Source of the DNA: Ectocarpus siliculosus
Taxonomy: Eukaryota > Sar > Phaeophyceae > Ectocarpales > Ectocarpaceae
Assembly: GCA_000310025.1 (NCBI GenBank)
Contig: FN648436.1
Coordinates: 71,949 to 131,984 of the forward strand
Length of the DNA: 60,036 bases
Reading direction: 5' to 3'
Below, in pieces: positions 25,101 through 36,500 of the stretch. The notes under the pieces were generated by a model. The model saw only the letters and a program-made list of their open reading frames with translations. It was not told the DNA's origin and made no database searches. The position numbers and the translations under genes are program-made. Each line of letters begins with the position of its first letter. The first letter of the stretch is position 1.

Positions 25101-27877
25101 AGTATTTAGTATCGCAATACAAGAACCCAACCGGACCACGCATGCATGCAGAACGGGGGCGACCAACAACATCGACCTAAAAAAAAACATGCCACTACTA
25201 CGATGCATACAAACCTTCACAACTTTTTGGTCACTGCTGTATACAAGTCAAGTAGCATGCGTAAGAATATTTACGCTCACCCTCGTATGTATTTATGCAT
25301 GCCTGCTACATATAATAGCGAGGAGAGAGGAGAACGATGCATGTTCTCAATTCATCTTCACGCGTGTGGGACACGTGCGTTACAGCACAACTATTTATAC
25401 TTATGCACAACTATTTAGCGCTTTCTCAACGAAAAATGCGAAGCGACAGCAGGAGTAGTGGTGGGAACTCAAAAGTTCTGTCTGCAGACAGTCAGCGGCA
25501 GCAGCAGCACCACAGGTTGATTAATTCGTAACCAAGCGCTATGTTCGAATATCGAGCGCCGTTGCTGCTGCGGACGCATGTGTGCATACACGAGAGCATC
25601 GGAGCAGGCGCCCAAAGCAACCACCAACGACGAACGAACATGCGCATGGAAATTTAACAAAAAATTTCACCAACAAGCAGTTCGGAAAACGTTTTTTTTT
25701 ATTTTTCTTAATATGACACCACGAAGCCATCTCCATCATAGAAAAGAGTCTGAGACAGATTAGCAATGGATTCATAGCGTTTTTAAAACGTTTTAGGATC
25801 TGTCATTGCTTGTTGGGGATGGTACTGCATCGTTGTTTGTCCTCGAAGCACAGCATATACTGCTGTATGCGTATGTCGTCGACAACAAGTGGTATACTGC
25901 TGTCGACAGGAGACGCCTCCCCCCACCTCCCGCAGACCACACGTAGAAAAAGAACAAAAATCACCAACGCAAAAATAAAAGGCTGAAGTCATATATTTTA
26001 GTTCCTCTTCCTGCTGCTATTGGCGGTATTAGTATCGGTCGGTGTCTTCGTAAACTGGCAAGAGTTAAAACCATCGGCGGGTCTACATGCGCGTGATGTG
26101 TTCTTTTCCCCCGAAAAAATTAGCCCAAAAGACGGCACGGTAAAGCCTTTTGCCACAAGTCACAAGCTTCTATTCGGATTGGATGGGGTGATAACATGAG
26201 AATTTGAGTGCGACATTCAAATCATGACCACAGCAGTATCGTAGGCGGCGAATGAAATTGTCGGACTAAAACTCGAACTCGCAACCTTGGGGAGAGCGCG
26301 ATCGGTGCATCGCATGACCCATGTCCCTCGCTACATGCAGTGGTCCAGTAGTCGACTTTGTCGTCATGTTTTCGGTGAGGCGTAACATGAGGAGGATGGT
26401 CGCAGCAAGAAAAAAATCCGCTTGTCTGTGTGTGGTGCTCTGCATGGATGGGACGAAATAATACAAACCGAAGACTGCTACAATATGACGACAAGTGAAG
26501 AAGTACGACCGAAAGGCCGCCGTCACCATGGTGCATGAATGCATACACGCATACGTGCATAGGACGCCTGCGCTCAGTACATAGCACGAGGAGGCTGCTG
26601 CTGCGTTGAGAGGCTATCTACATGACGGGCTGGTCTCGGATTTGTGTGGGTGCACCAAAACCACAACTATCGATGCAACACTGGATTGCTGGCTTGTGTT
26701 TGCGAATGAATGGACACGTCGTTATTTGTCGGCCACGACATCAGCAGCAGAAACATAGAGCATGTGTCCCAGCCAGCCATCTACGTCGACGACTTGAGCG
26801 AAACCCATATTACAACGAAGGCACCTTGACATCGCGGCCGCGCTACACTGAGGGGAGTTGCAGGATGCTGTCTCCCCCTGCATCATCTAGACATTCGGCA
26901 CGATGCTTCCCCGACCCCCCGCCAAGCTCCTTCACGCTACTTCGAGGAACCTTCTGTACGCTAGTTTCACCCGAAGATATGAGTAGACGTGGTGTAGATA
27001 CACATCGGGAGGGAGCAAAGATCCTTTACCAACAGGTTCGCATGCCTTGCATCATCAGCAGGATCGGGAAAACGTCTACTCCTCGCCACGAAGCATGTAT
27101 GTATGTGTCGGAGGGAGGAGGGTGGAACTCAAAGAAGGCCTCTCTCCGTTCCGAGAGCACCCATCACCGGGCGGCAGGGGGGAACAATCGATATTTATTT
27201 ATTGTCTCTTTTTCGAACGATTCCATCGCAAATCCCAAAGGCACGCTCTTGCGGGCGGCTGGCCCTGCTGGCGTACTTTTATAGCCACCCAGAAAATACA
27301 AGGAGCAAGAGCAACGGAAGGACACCCTTTGGATATGATCTATACATTGCTGTTGTTGTTGTTATTTCTCCTTGTGGAGGGAGACATTGCTCTCTCCAAT
27401 GGAAGAGTCGGAGATTGGCAGGAAATTGACATCTCTCCTTCCCGTCCGTTGCATCCTCTCGACCGAGCGGCTTTCGACGCCAAATATCTATATATAACCG
27501 AATCAAGCGGGCATCAAGGTTATTATCATTGCACATGCTTTTTTCGTGCACCAAAAAAAAACTCTCATCACCTGGCCTTTGCCATTCGCCCCCCAGTCCT
27601 TCACCACGTTCACCGTGCTATCCCTGATTATCACCACCACGTGGAAGGATCCCGCGTCCATGCTCGTCACCGGCGCCAGCTCGTCAGAGAGGGAAGCCGA
27701 TGCAGACGACGACGACGCCGAGGAACCAATCTCCGCCGGCGAAGAGGTCCCGATCGAAGACGTGGCCGTAGCGCCCGCCGCGGCACTGCTAGACGTAGTC
27801 GCGGCCATCATGCCTCCCAAACACCACCCCGACAGCAGCAGCAGCAAAGCGGGGAACCGTACCCCAACCATCGTCAT
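19166..27877 (-). CDS. Secreted/type I membrane protein with seven RCC1 repeats
   Basis: Complete 640-residue model, ten exons in phase: 27877-27572, 24691-24355, 23421-23280, 22690-22514, 22050-21993, 21632-21573, 21117-20806, 20382-20298, 20034-19873 and 19449-19166 (TAG). Residues 1-25 form a signal peptide (FPALLLLLSGWCLGG), followed by a Ser/Ala-rich linker. Residues 72-492 hold seven repeats of about 50-60 residues with the RCC1 signature (HTCALLD..DVKCWGEN..GQLG, RGD..EMGD), enough for one closed seven-bladed propeller. Repeats 3-7 each carry a Cys pair (HTC...KCWG), fitting an oxidising, extracellular or lumenal location. WFYIACGCAGAVLLCCLCVLC (residues 508-528, shown here in the mature order) is the membrane span, followed by a Pro/Ala/Ser-rich tail of ~112 residues with no kinase. 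RCC1-like propellers with a membrane span occur in plant CRINKLY4-type receptors, which do have kinases. Ligand and role are unknown. Confidence 0.85.
19494..19550. repeat. GA-rich simple repeat
   Basis: A purine tract (gaaagagagaaagagagaga then poly-G) in the last intron of the RCC1 gene, just upstream in genome order of the final exon. On the transcribed strand it is a CT-rich pyrimidine tract. Confidence 0.85.
20685..20800 (-). repeat. C-tailed, tRNA-like dispersed repeat, copy 2
   Basis: It lies in the intron between exons 7 and 8 of the RCC1 gene. The minus strand reads gggggtgtactcgtgtgcac, then gctgtagtcgtaagagcgtt, then gaccttgcgatgccgagacg. It shares long matches with the copies at 16690-16813 and 36805-36875. 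The plus-strand end is gagtacac followed by a run of C. Confidence 0.6.
23912..23987. repeat. Short tandem duplication
   Basis: catggctctcctcttcc occurs twice, about 46 bp apart (near 23918 and 23964), in an intron of the RCC1 gene. Confidence 0.7.
25699..25780. repeat. Dispersed repeat, copy 2
   Basis: It reads ttcttaatatgacaccacga, then agccatctccatcatagaaa, then gattagcaatggattcatagcg. It is similar to 8334-8418 and more weakly to 39775-39847. It lies in the first intron of the RCC1 gene. Confidence 0.6.
26250..26345 (-). other. tRNA-like sequence, possibly a SINE remnant
   Basis: The minus strand contains gggtcatgcgatgcaccg followed by ggttgcgagttcgagtttt. The second part resembles a tRNA T-arm / B-box and the first a D-arm. 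A complete tRNA cloverleaf could not be drawn, so this is not called as a tRNA gene. It lies in the first intron of the RCC1 gene. Confidence 0.3.
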
Positions 27878-28140
27878 CGCTGTTCGCTCTCTCTCTCTCT
27901 CTCTCTCTGCTGTGCGTGTGCGATGCGCGCGTTTCCCGCAGCAGGGGCGAGAGGAGAGAGAGGATGAGAACGGACGGAAGCCTTTTTTTTTGGTGGGGGG
28001 AGACGAGGGAACTGACTAGCACTGACAGCAGCAGCAACAACAATAGCAGGGGATGAAAAAGAAAAGGAAAGCGCGGTACGCACCGGTATCCCCTTGGTCT
28101 CCCTCCAGCTATCGATCGATCGATCGATGGTCTGTCTCTC
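27878..28140 (-). promoter_or_regulatory. Likely 5' UTR/promoter of the RCC1 gene
   Basis: Immediately upstream of the ATG (27877, minus) lies a CT dinucleotide tract (27887-27908 on the plus strand, GA on the sense strand). A run of gatc tetramers lies near 28111-28128. No TATA box is evident. The regulatory role is inferred only from position. Confidence 0.3.
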
Positions 28141-29254
28141 TCTGTTGTCTGCCACGCACAGCAGCGCCACCACCACACAGCCAGCCGGTTGTGATTAGAG
28201 TGCGTCGCTATGTTGTACGCCTGCTGGGGAGTCACAAAACAAGAAAAAAGTTGTTGTCGGCTCTCCCGTGTTGTGGATGTGGTGGGTCTGGCGGGGGAAA
28301 ATAAGCAGAAACTGGGTGTGGCTCTCGGTTGAAACGTACTTGAAATAAAATGAGCTGGATTTTTGGGGTTGTTTTTTCGAATCTTTAAATTGATACCACG
28401 AAAACTCAGGACGTCGGTTGCTGCCTGCCGTCGGATCGAGCTCATCATCTTCTTCAAATTAAGGAATAATAAAAACACACACAGAAAGACTACCCATTCG
28501 AGACAAATGATAAAGACATACTAGAAGAAAACAAATATTTGGGGCCAAGTGGAAATGTAAACGTTTTCTACCGAACGGATGGGGGTCGCACTTGAGGAGA
28601 CGTGTGTAGCGCAAAAGTACTACCTATCACTGCTGTGTCTTGGGGATTCGCGCTGGTCGAGCGGGTGCCACGGCGGAGCGACTCGCGTTGCCACACACTC
28701 CTCTCTCTCGGAAATGAATGACGAAACTTAGAAGATGGCAGACCTGCATACGATGTTGATGGGACGTACGTACATATCGTCATAAAAGCGAAAGAAGAAC
28801 GGAATGATTGGTTCCGAGTTCTTCAAGGTTCAAACCAGCAGCAGCCGAGCCGCGCAGAACTCTTGAACCCCCGCTGACCCAACTGCTGCGTGTGTGGTGT
28901 GTACGCAGCACACCCTCCATAATACCCTATTGGACAGGCCATTGGTCCATACAAAACGTATTACGGCAGCGTATCGACACCAATTAGACATTTCAACAGG
29001 TATTTGCAGTCCCTGCCGATATTTATATGGTCGATTCAACAGGTAGGTACTGTATGTATGAATGAATGTATGTAGTGTCTCTCGGCTAACATGTTGGTGA
29101 AGGTTCTACGATATCATATCGCAAGTCAGTGATGATGAACTTTGCGATCGGTTTCAAGGAGTGCACCAACACCTGCTGGATATTTCAATAGGTCGATGAA
29201 AAAAATATGAACACATTTTACAACCGTCAATAATAATAATAATATGGAGGAGGG

Positions 29255-29400
29255 GGACTTATCGATACCTGTTGCAACGGTCAACATGCACGCACGGGAG
29301 GAATTACCCGTACCTTTTGCAACGGTTAACACGCGGGGGGTAAACTTATCGATACCTGTTTGTTGCAGCAGTTACCATTAAGGGGAGAACGGTACCTATT
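29255..29400. repeat. Short imperfect tandem repeat
   Basis: Three diverged units of 50-60 bp share cttatcgatacctgtt...gcaacggtcaac (near 29259, 29307 and 29344). One unit has gtaccttttgcaacggttaac. Confidence 0.6.
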
Positions 29401-32339
29401 GTAGGGGCCATGCATGCGTTCATCAATCAAGGGTTTGGCGTGTGTGCGGCACCCTGCAACAACATCACAACACCGCTCAGTCGTACGGCGTTTCAATCAA
29501 TAGAGATACACACAGCAGCAGCAGTTGCTTCAAATATTTGTGTTCGGTATATATAGCTTTGTGGACGGAACGGGTCTTCGGATCACTCCGCGCGACCTCA
29601 AGAGCCAGACTTACAGCAGAGTAGGCGAAGCACACCAGACACTCCCCAGGTTCATCTATCTCGAGGTCGTACTCATATCTTGCTGCAACTAACATGAAAC
29701 TTTCAACCCACAAACTAACTGCTGTTCCCACAACTCTCTCTGTCTGCCAGATTCCATAAAAAAAACGAAAAACGATGGATCCCTCGTACACTCCAGAGTT
29801 GGTACTGATCGATGGTGTGCTAAGCATACTGTTCCTCCAACACAAGTTGATCGATTACGCATTCAACCTTTTGTGTCCCCCGCTAGGTACCGATCGCTTG
29901 CCGTCATCATGTTGATGTATTCGATACGTGTCAGAGCGAAAGGCGAGACAACGCCTTTCTTCGGAGAAAATTCATACCGATAGAGAGAAAAAAAACATAC
30001 ATGCTGTCGGAACAAGTCGGAAACCGTAAGTCTCGAAACGATTTGTGCACTCTTCCTATCGGTTCGGTGTTCTATTGATAATTTATCCTGCTGATATCCA
30101 TCCTATTATCCAGGGTGTGGTGCGCAAGCAGTTGGGTCAGCGGGCTGCGGTACGTTGGTACCTACACGCAATGATATTTATTATGCAGCTACAGCAGCAA
30201 GCTACCCATCCATGCTACCGTTGACCATCACATATATATGAAGACCAAGCGACAAAGCAGCCACCACGTGCCGGAAGTTCGCAAGACGGCATCACTTCAG
30301 AATTGACTGCTGTAATTTTTTCTCGTCTTCTTGTGCTCGTCGGCTTCGCACGATAACCCATCGTCAGCAAGGTGTATCTACCGCAAACCTGCTGCTGTAG
30401 TCCGCTCCTGCGGATGTGTTAATAATGAAACGGCTGTTGGTGGTTGGCCTCTACGCGTGTAGATAGTTGCAGGAAAATATTGATCCTGCAGGAACTGCTT
30501 GCGAACGAACTCTCTAATCAGCCACAGTCTGCTTCCTCGCAGAAAGAAGCCACCACAGCAGCAACACTCCAGTGTGTTCCAGTTGTAAGTTGTGGTTGGT
30601 GGAGTCTTTTTCAAGGGAGGGCCTCGATTCGTCGAAAAAACAGCAGGCCGCCCGGTGGTGTTGGCGTCAGCTCTGCAGACTTTCTTTTGGAGAAGGCCAG
30701 AACTTGCACCCGTACAATGTAGGAGCTTGCACGATTATTACGTGGTGGCGAGTGGGGTGTGATGACGGAATTCATAAGCGTAGGGCGGTTACTGTTGTCT
30801 TGTGGGTCGACACGGCATGGCTATGGCTCGTGTACACCCGCGTCCAGTGTGAGCCGTCAACCACCTCAACAAAACCCAAGGGACCAACATCACGATCTGT
30901 CTCGGGGGGCAGAACGATGATCATCATGATGGTGGTGGTGAATCGTACACCGATTGTGTCATCACAACAAAAGCTCGGAGAATCTCGTTCATCATCAGGT
31001 CGCCTTGGCTGCCGAGCAAAATGAACGGCTGACACAAGCCACCAGGTCCCACCGCAACGGAATCACGTCCGCGTATGGCAGCAAAAAAAAAATTGCGGCT
31101 GAAACATCTTGAATTGGGTCTCTCCACGCTTTGGGCCTCTCGTCTCTCCCTTTCAGGCCCTTAAGTGGTCACTCTCACACTCTTCGCACCAGCAAAATGA
31201 ACGGACAAACAACGGCCAGACTTTCTCCGTGTACCACAACACAGTCGGAGACATTATAGCTTCGGTGGGGTTGTACAGGAATGAGCAACGCAGAGGGGGT
31301 GCAAGGCAGCATCCCTATAGGAAACCATCATCGCCGGCACCATTTTGTCCAACAAGTCCGCTGCTCAGGTACGACACGAATTTTCACGCAAAAAAAAGAA
31401 AAGATCTATCGCCGCCAGCCTTCTCTCGCGATCCAATGCCTCCCTACGAGCACGCCTCTCTGCCTGACTCAAACTTTTCAGCCTACCTAGCGCTAGAGAT
31501 AAAAACACTAGCACCATCGATCACCTTTCACTAAGTCAAGTCCCAATCATTCGCTCAGGGTGTGGTTTCAACCTAATAGCCAACACCAAAATTTCAATCT
31601 CGATCGCGCGCGCAAACCCCACGCCTGGGGAGACGAGGGGGGGGGGGGGGGAAGGGGGTCTCGCCGTAACCAGCGAGAGGGGTGGGGGGGGGGGGAAAAA
31701 AAACGGGGGGAAAAAGGGGGGACCCTTACACGACACACCAATTGGGTGCCCAAAGCCGGGCTTCCTTCAGTTCAGGGGGGTCGACAACAAAGCCAAATCA
31801 ATCGGCCGTACCCGCCGCGCAGCATTCGTAAGAACACAAAAAAACAAGACCAGGCAAAAACAACATGTGCTCCTCCGTTCTACGCAGCAGGTACCAGCGA
31901 GCCTCCAAAGGGGGGGAGGGGGGGGGAGGGGGGGGGGATGGGGGTCGGATTTGGGATTCCAACGCCCCCAGGGCTGCAAAGTTGTCTCCTGAGGCACGCG
32001 CCTGCCTCCAGTACGTTCTTTTTCTCCATCTCTCAGCAATTTTAAACCTTGCTCCACCTTCCCGCGATACCGCCGCCAAGGCGGTGGGAGCGCGCACGAA
32101 AACCGCTCACACAGATGGAAAGCCTGCGCGGAACTTCGGGTCTCGCCGAACGATGGAATATCATGCCGTCGTGCTTTGGCCGGTCGATCGCGAAGAGCAA
32201 CCCGGCTTGCGCAACGGCGCCGCGGCGAATGTCACAAGGACGGGACCCTTCTGGGCCTTGGGGAGGCTCAGTCAGGGGGGGTCAGGGGCTGGGGTGCCGG
32301 TGCCGGACGGTCACAAGCAGGGGTTGGGGTAGCCCCCCC

Positions 32340-32830
32340 CCCCCTCCCTCCCCCCTCCCACACTCCTTTTGGGGCGCGAAATGTGTGGGGGGGGGGGGGA
32401 AAGGGGGGGAAGGGGCTAAAGGGTTTTGGCCCAAAAACAGGGGGGCCCTTAAAAACCTGGGGGGCCCGGGTCTCCAACAAAAGTTTTGGGGCCACCGGGG
32501 GAAGGAAAGGAGGGGGCTGGGGGTTGCCCCTGTTTGTGGTGGTCCACACGGGCGCCAAGCCAAAAGGGGAAGAATGGGGGGGTGGGGGTTGGGGGGGCCA
32601 TCGCCCACCAGGGGCACANNNNNNNNNNNNNNNNNNNNNNNNNTGGGGGTCCTGGCTCTCGAACTAGATGTCTTGGGGCCAACGGGGGCAGGGAAGGGAG
32701 GGGCATGGGGGTTGCCTCTGTTCGTGCTGCTCAACACGGCCGCAAGCCTACAGGGGGAGGAGTGGGGGGGTGGGGGTGGGGGGGGCATGCGCACACAGGG
32801 GACACAGGGGAGGGGGGAGCTGGCGGCATC
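32340..32830. other. Low-quality G-rich sequence around an assembly gap
   Basis: 25 Ns lie at 32619-32643. Left-flank sequence (about 32455-32618) and right-flank sequence (about 32650-32800) are near copies: ttggggccaccgggggaagg against ttggggccaacgggggcagg, and ggttgcccctgtttgtggt against ggttgcctctgttcgtgct. The left copy has extended homopolymer G runs. The simplest reading is a false duplication from poor read ends. Confidence 0.8.
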
Positions 32831-32999
32831 AGACAACACCTATCCTTATCAATTCATGCTTCTTCCGGGAAACACTCGACAGATTTTCACTAACGACATC
32901 GGATCCAAACCTGTTTCACCAAGCGCTGAAGTAAAACAGACAAGACAGGAGTATACAACTCCCATCTGTCGCACGCGCAACACTCATCTCCTTAAAAGG

Positions 33000-33470
33000 G
33001 CAATCAATCCTTGGCTAGTCAACCTTCCGTCGCTTCAACTAGAACCCACACCCGAAGCATCCACCAAGTCCCATCTGTTGTTGCTTGAGTGGCCCCTCTC
33101 CGGAATCGTTTCGAAATGGCGCCCCAATTCGTGATCCCTATGATGAAGCGAAGTGATTTCGCCGTGGGGGACACAACATGGAACGCCACTACGAAACGGT
33201 TCCAGAGAGGCGACACTCAAGCCACAACACATTGGGCAAGTTACAGGGCAATCGATGCTTGAGAAGTCCACCTTCCGTGATTTGCACTAGAACCGACACC
33301 CCGAAGCTCCGTCAAGCCCCGGTTGTGACTCGAGTGTCCAGATTCGTTTCGTACTGGCGCTCCATTTCGCAACGCGAAACGGTGCCCTACGACGAGACAT
33401 TTCAACGCGAACTGATTCCGTAGACGGGACACTCCAGCCACAATAGCTTGGCGCTTCGACCGCTACGACA
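33000..33470. repeat. Diverged tandem duplication (~247 bp)
   Basis: The block starting ggcaatcaatccttg (33000) is repeated from 33247 (ggcaatcgatgcttg). It shares ccttccgt, actagaacc, cacccgaag and gtttcg...tggcgc. It lies just downstream of the importin alpha stop. Confidence 0.7.
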
Positions 33471-33531
33471 GACCAACCCAACGAATTACCTCTGGGGGAG
33501 ACCCGCAGCCGAAGCTGCTGCGTCGCGGAGC

Positions 33532-36500
33532 TTATCCGAAGTTGAAGCCGCCCTGGTTGGGCTGCGCGCCGAAGGTGGTGTCAGTCCCTGCTTGTGTCGG
33601 CTGCCCGAAGGCGAACTGCTGGGCGCCCTCGGCCTCCAGGGGTGCGATGCCGTTGTCCTCCTCGTCCTCAACCCCGAAATACCGCTCGAGGAGCTTCAAG
33701 GCCTTGTTGTAGATGTTGTTGTTGTCGTGCATCTGGAGCTGTTCGATACGTTCCATCCCTCCGCACTCCATGATGTACGTGGCCATCTGGTTGATCTCCT
33801 GCCCCTGCGCCTTCGCTTCCGTGTCGCCAGTCTGCAACACACGTCCACAACGGAGCAAACAACACAATACAGGGCCGTTGAGAAAACAACAACGTCCGGA
33901 AACTCCACGAGCCCAGAGGCAGGATAAGTGGTCTGCGCGAAGTCTAAGAGTCATCACTCTCTTCGTCCCCTACTGCTTTGCGCCTGTAACAGCCAAAAAG
34001 CGTCCACAACGCTTTTCAATCTTGTTTGTCGCTGGGTGATGACAATCGCCGTCAACCTGGCTGCGATAGGGGCTACGGCAGAGCAGGTACTAAATACCAA
34101 CGGATCAAAGTGTTGGCCTCATCGCACCTTGAGGATGTTCTCGAGACCCTCGAGCGCTACCGTAACGATCTTAGCGTCATGGACTTCAAGCAAGTCCGAC
34201 AGGGGCGGGATGCAGCCCTCCGTAACCAGGTACTTGATCTGCTCCGGCTTGCCGCCACTAGTGGCGTTCGAAATTGCCCACGCTGCTTCCTGGAGGGGGT
34301 GGAGCGCGCGCAAAGTTGGCGACAAACGCACGTGGCACCCGGGAGCGCAGCAGTTGAAGGCAAGTGACAAAAAACATGTTCAAATAATTCGAATGGGCCC
34401 TGTTGTACGCGCGCGAGACGAATTTTCGCTTGTTCGGGGGTACGGCAAGCGCGGTTAGACTAGACAGCACCCCCCCAACACTCTGGCGGTTTCGAGATAG
34501 CCAAGAGGGTCGCCGAGCGCGCACAATATCAGCAGGAACGAGAGGGGACGAGAGTAGAGCCCACAAGGCAAACCCGAACAGTCGCGGGACGCTCACAAGA
34601 AGACCCAAGGAATCCGGTCTGGAGGGCCCCGTCGCAAACATCACGCCGACACCAAGCACCGTCAAGACACGAACACCAACAATGACCTCGGACATGGACC
34701 GGCTTCGCGAGAAAATCAAGATAACGAGGAACTACAGAACGGGGAAGGGGGTACCCAGACCCTGTCCCTACCCCAACTTCCGCGATTGCATTCTTCATCC
34801 AACACGTGTGTGTAAAAAACGAAGCATCCTGCGAGAAGGCTACTATCGGTACCGTGGAACCCCACGCACCTTACGGATGTCGAACTCCGCGTTAGACAGT
34901 AGCTGGATGAGCGGGGGGATAATGTTCGCGTCGATGACGGCCTGGATCTGCTCCTTGTTCCCGGCGGTGATGTTGGAGATGGTCCAACAAGCCTCCTTGC
35001 GGATGCCCTTCTTAGACGAGCTCAGCAGGTTCAGCAGCCACGGCAACGCGTTGAAGTTGATGATGACCTGGTTCGGCGGCGAAGGTGGGTACGAGGGAGG
35101 GACATGCAAGTCGGTGACGAGACGAGCAGTTGGAACGGAACGAGTCGGTCGAAGATGTTCCTGCATGTCCTATAAAGTTCATTTACGCCATTGGGTGTAG
35201 GTGGTTAGAACCCAATGGCTCCTAGAGCAGTCGGGGCCCACGCATTGTAGGTTGTCGATAGTGCTGCCGATTGCCCCCGCACGCGTCTCCCCTCAACCTC
35301 TGTTCGAAACACCAGCACCATCTCAGAAGCATGTTCATAGCATACAGGTAGTTCACAACAACAGTAGCAACCGATGTCACGCACATGATAGTTTCGGAGC
35401 ACAAAACCATAATACCGTAATCAGCGTAAGTGACACGGCGCACGAAACTCGACACAAACACTCAGGTCTTGGACGTTTTGCAGAACAAAAACTATAACAG
35501 AATTTTCAGCAAAAGTAACATGGCGCGCCAAATACTTCGACACAAATATCACGTCTAGGAAATATAAATTTCTCAGCGCAAAACACATATAAAATGCCGT
35601 CTTCAGCAAAAGTGACATGGCGCACCATACTCGGTCATAAAATCAGGTATCCGCAAAAACAACGACTGATAAATTTTGTAGTTGAATGTACCCTGATCTC
35701 ACCTGTGTCTGAAGGTCATCGCCCGTAACGATGTTACCGACGGTCCGCAGCGCGGGGGTCTGTACGGCGGGGGAAGTGTGGATGAGCAGCTCGACCAGGC
35801 GCTGGCAGACGCCGGCCTCAATTACGGCCTGGATCTTGTCGTTCTGGCCGTCCGAAAGGTAGCTCAGGGCCCAGCACGCGTCCGTCAGGACCTGGTCGCC
35901 CACAAGAAGCAGCAGCAGCAGCAGCGGCGGCAGCAGCGGCACGAGGATGTGGGCGTTCAAAGGAGAGCGGGTTGAGGCTGAGGGTAGCGGCGGGTGCAAG
36001 AAAGAACGACGGCGCAATTAACATCAGCGACCAAATCCACATTTGTGATTTTGTTCTGTTCCGTTCTCACGGCGGATTTCTCCCCCCTCTCTTGCACAAG
36101 CGCTGCGCTACTTGTCCCGTTATTGCCTCTCTTGGTCATGAAATCAGACACGGGAGCCAACTTCAGACGAGGCCGTCCACGAACTTGGAAATATCTTGGT
36201 ACAGTAATCGTGGGCAAAGGGCAAAGTGTCCAAGTGTCCGACGTAGACACTTGCCACTCTCGGCCTGTCAAAACTGCCACCCGGACGCCACGACAAATGC
36301 AGCTTGCTGCTGTATGTACCCTCCAAGACCACAAAATGCTTCGTCGACGGTCGCCTCTTTACATGTACAACAAAATTTACGACGCTCAGAAGAACAGGGC
36401 GGACGTCTATATACTACTGGCAGATAATTTACTCTTCTTAGTTATTGGTTTTAGGGAGGGCGCATATGTACCGTAAACAAATCGAACCCCCGGCGACAAA

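Larger units (their letters stand above)
28141..33531. other. Gene-poor region upstream of the RCC1 gene
   Basis: No ORF here has recognisable domains or a consistent exon structure. It holds short repeats around 29259-29400, a G-rich low-quality stretch with an N gap (32340-32830) and a diverged tandem duplication (33000-33470). It should also include the 3' UTR of importin alpha at its right edge. Confidence 0.5.

Noticed and set aside
26250-26345. Possible tRNA gene
   Set aside because: T-arm and D-arm look-alikes are present, but I could not pair an acceptor stem or anticodon arm; listed only as tRNA-like.
32049-33134. 361-codon open frame spanning the N gap
   Set aside because: Made of Gly-rich translation of poor G-rich sequence and runs across the Ns; an assembly artefact.
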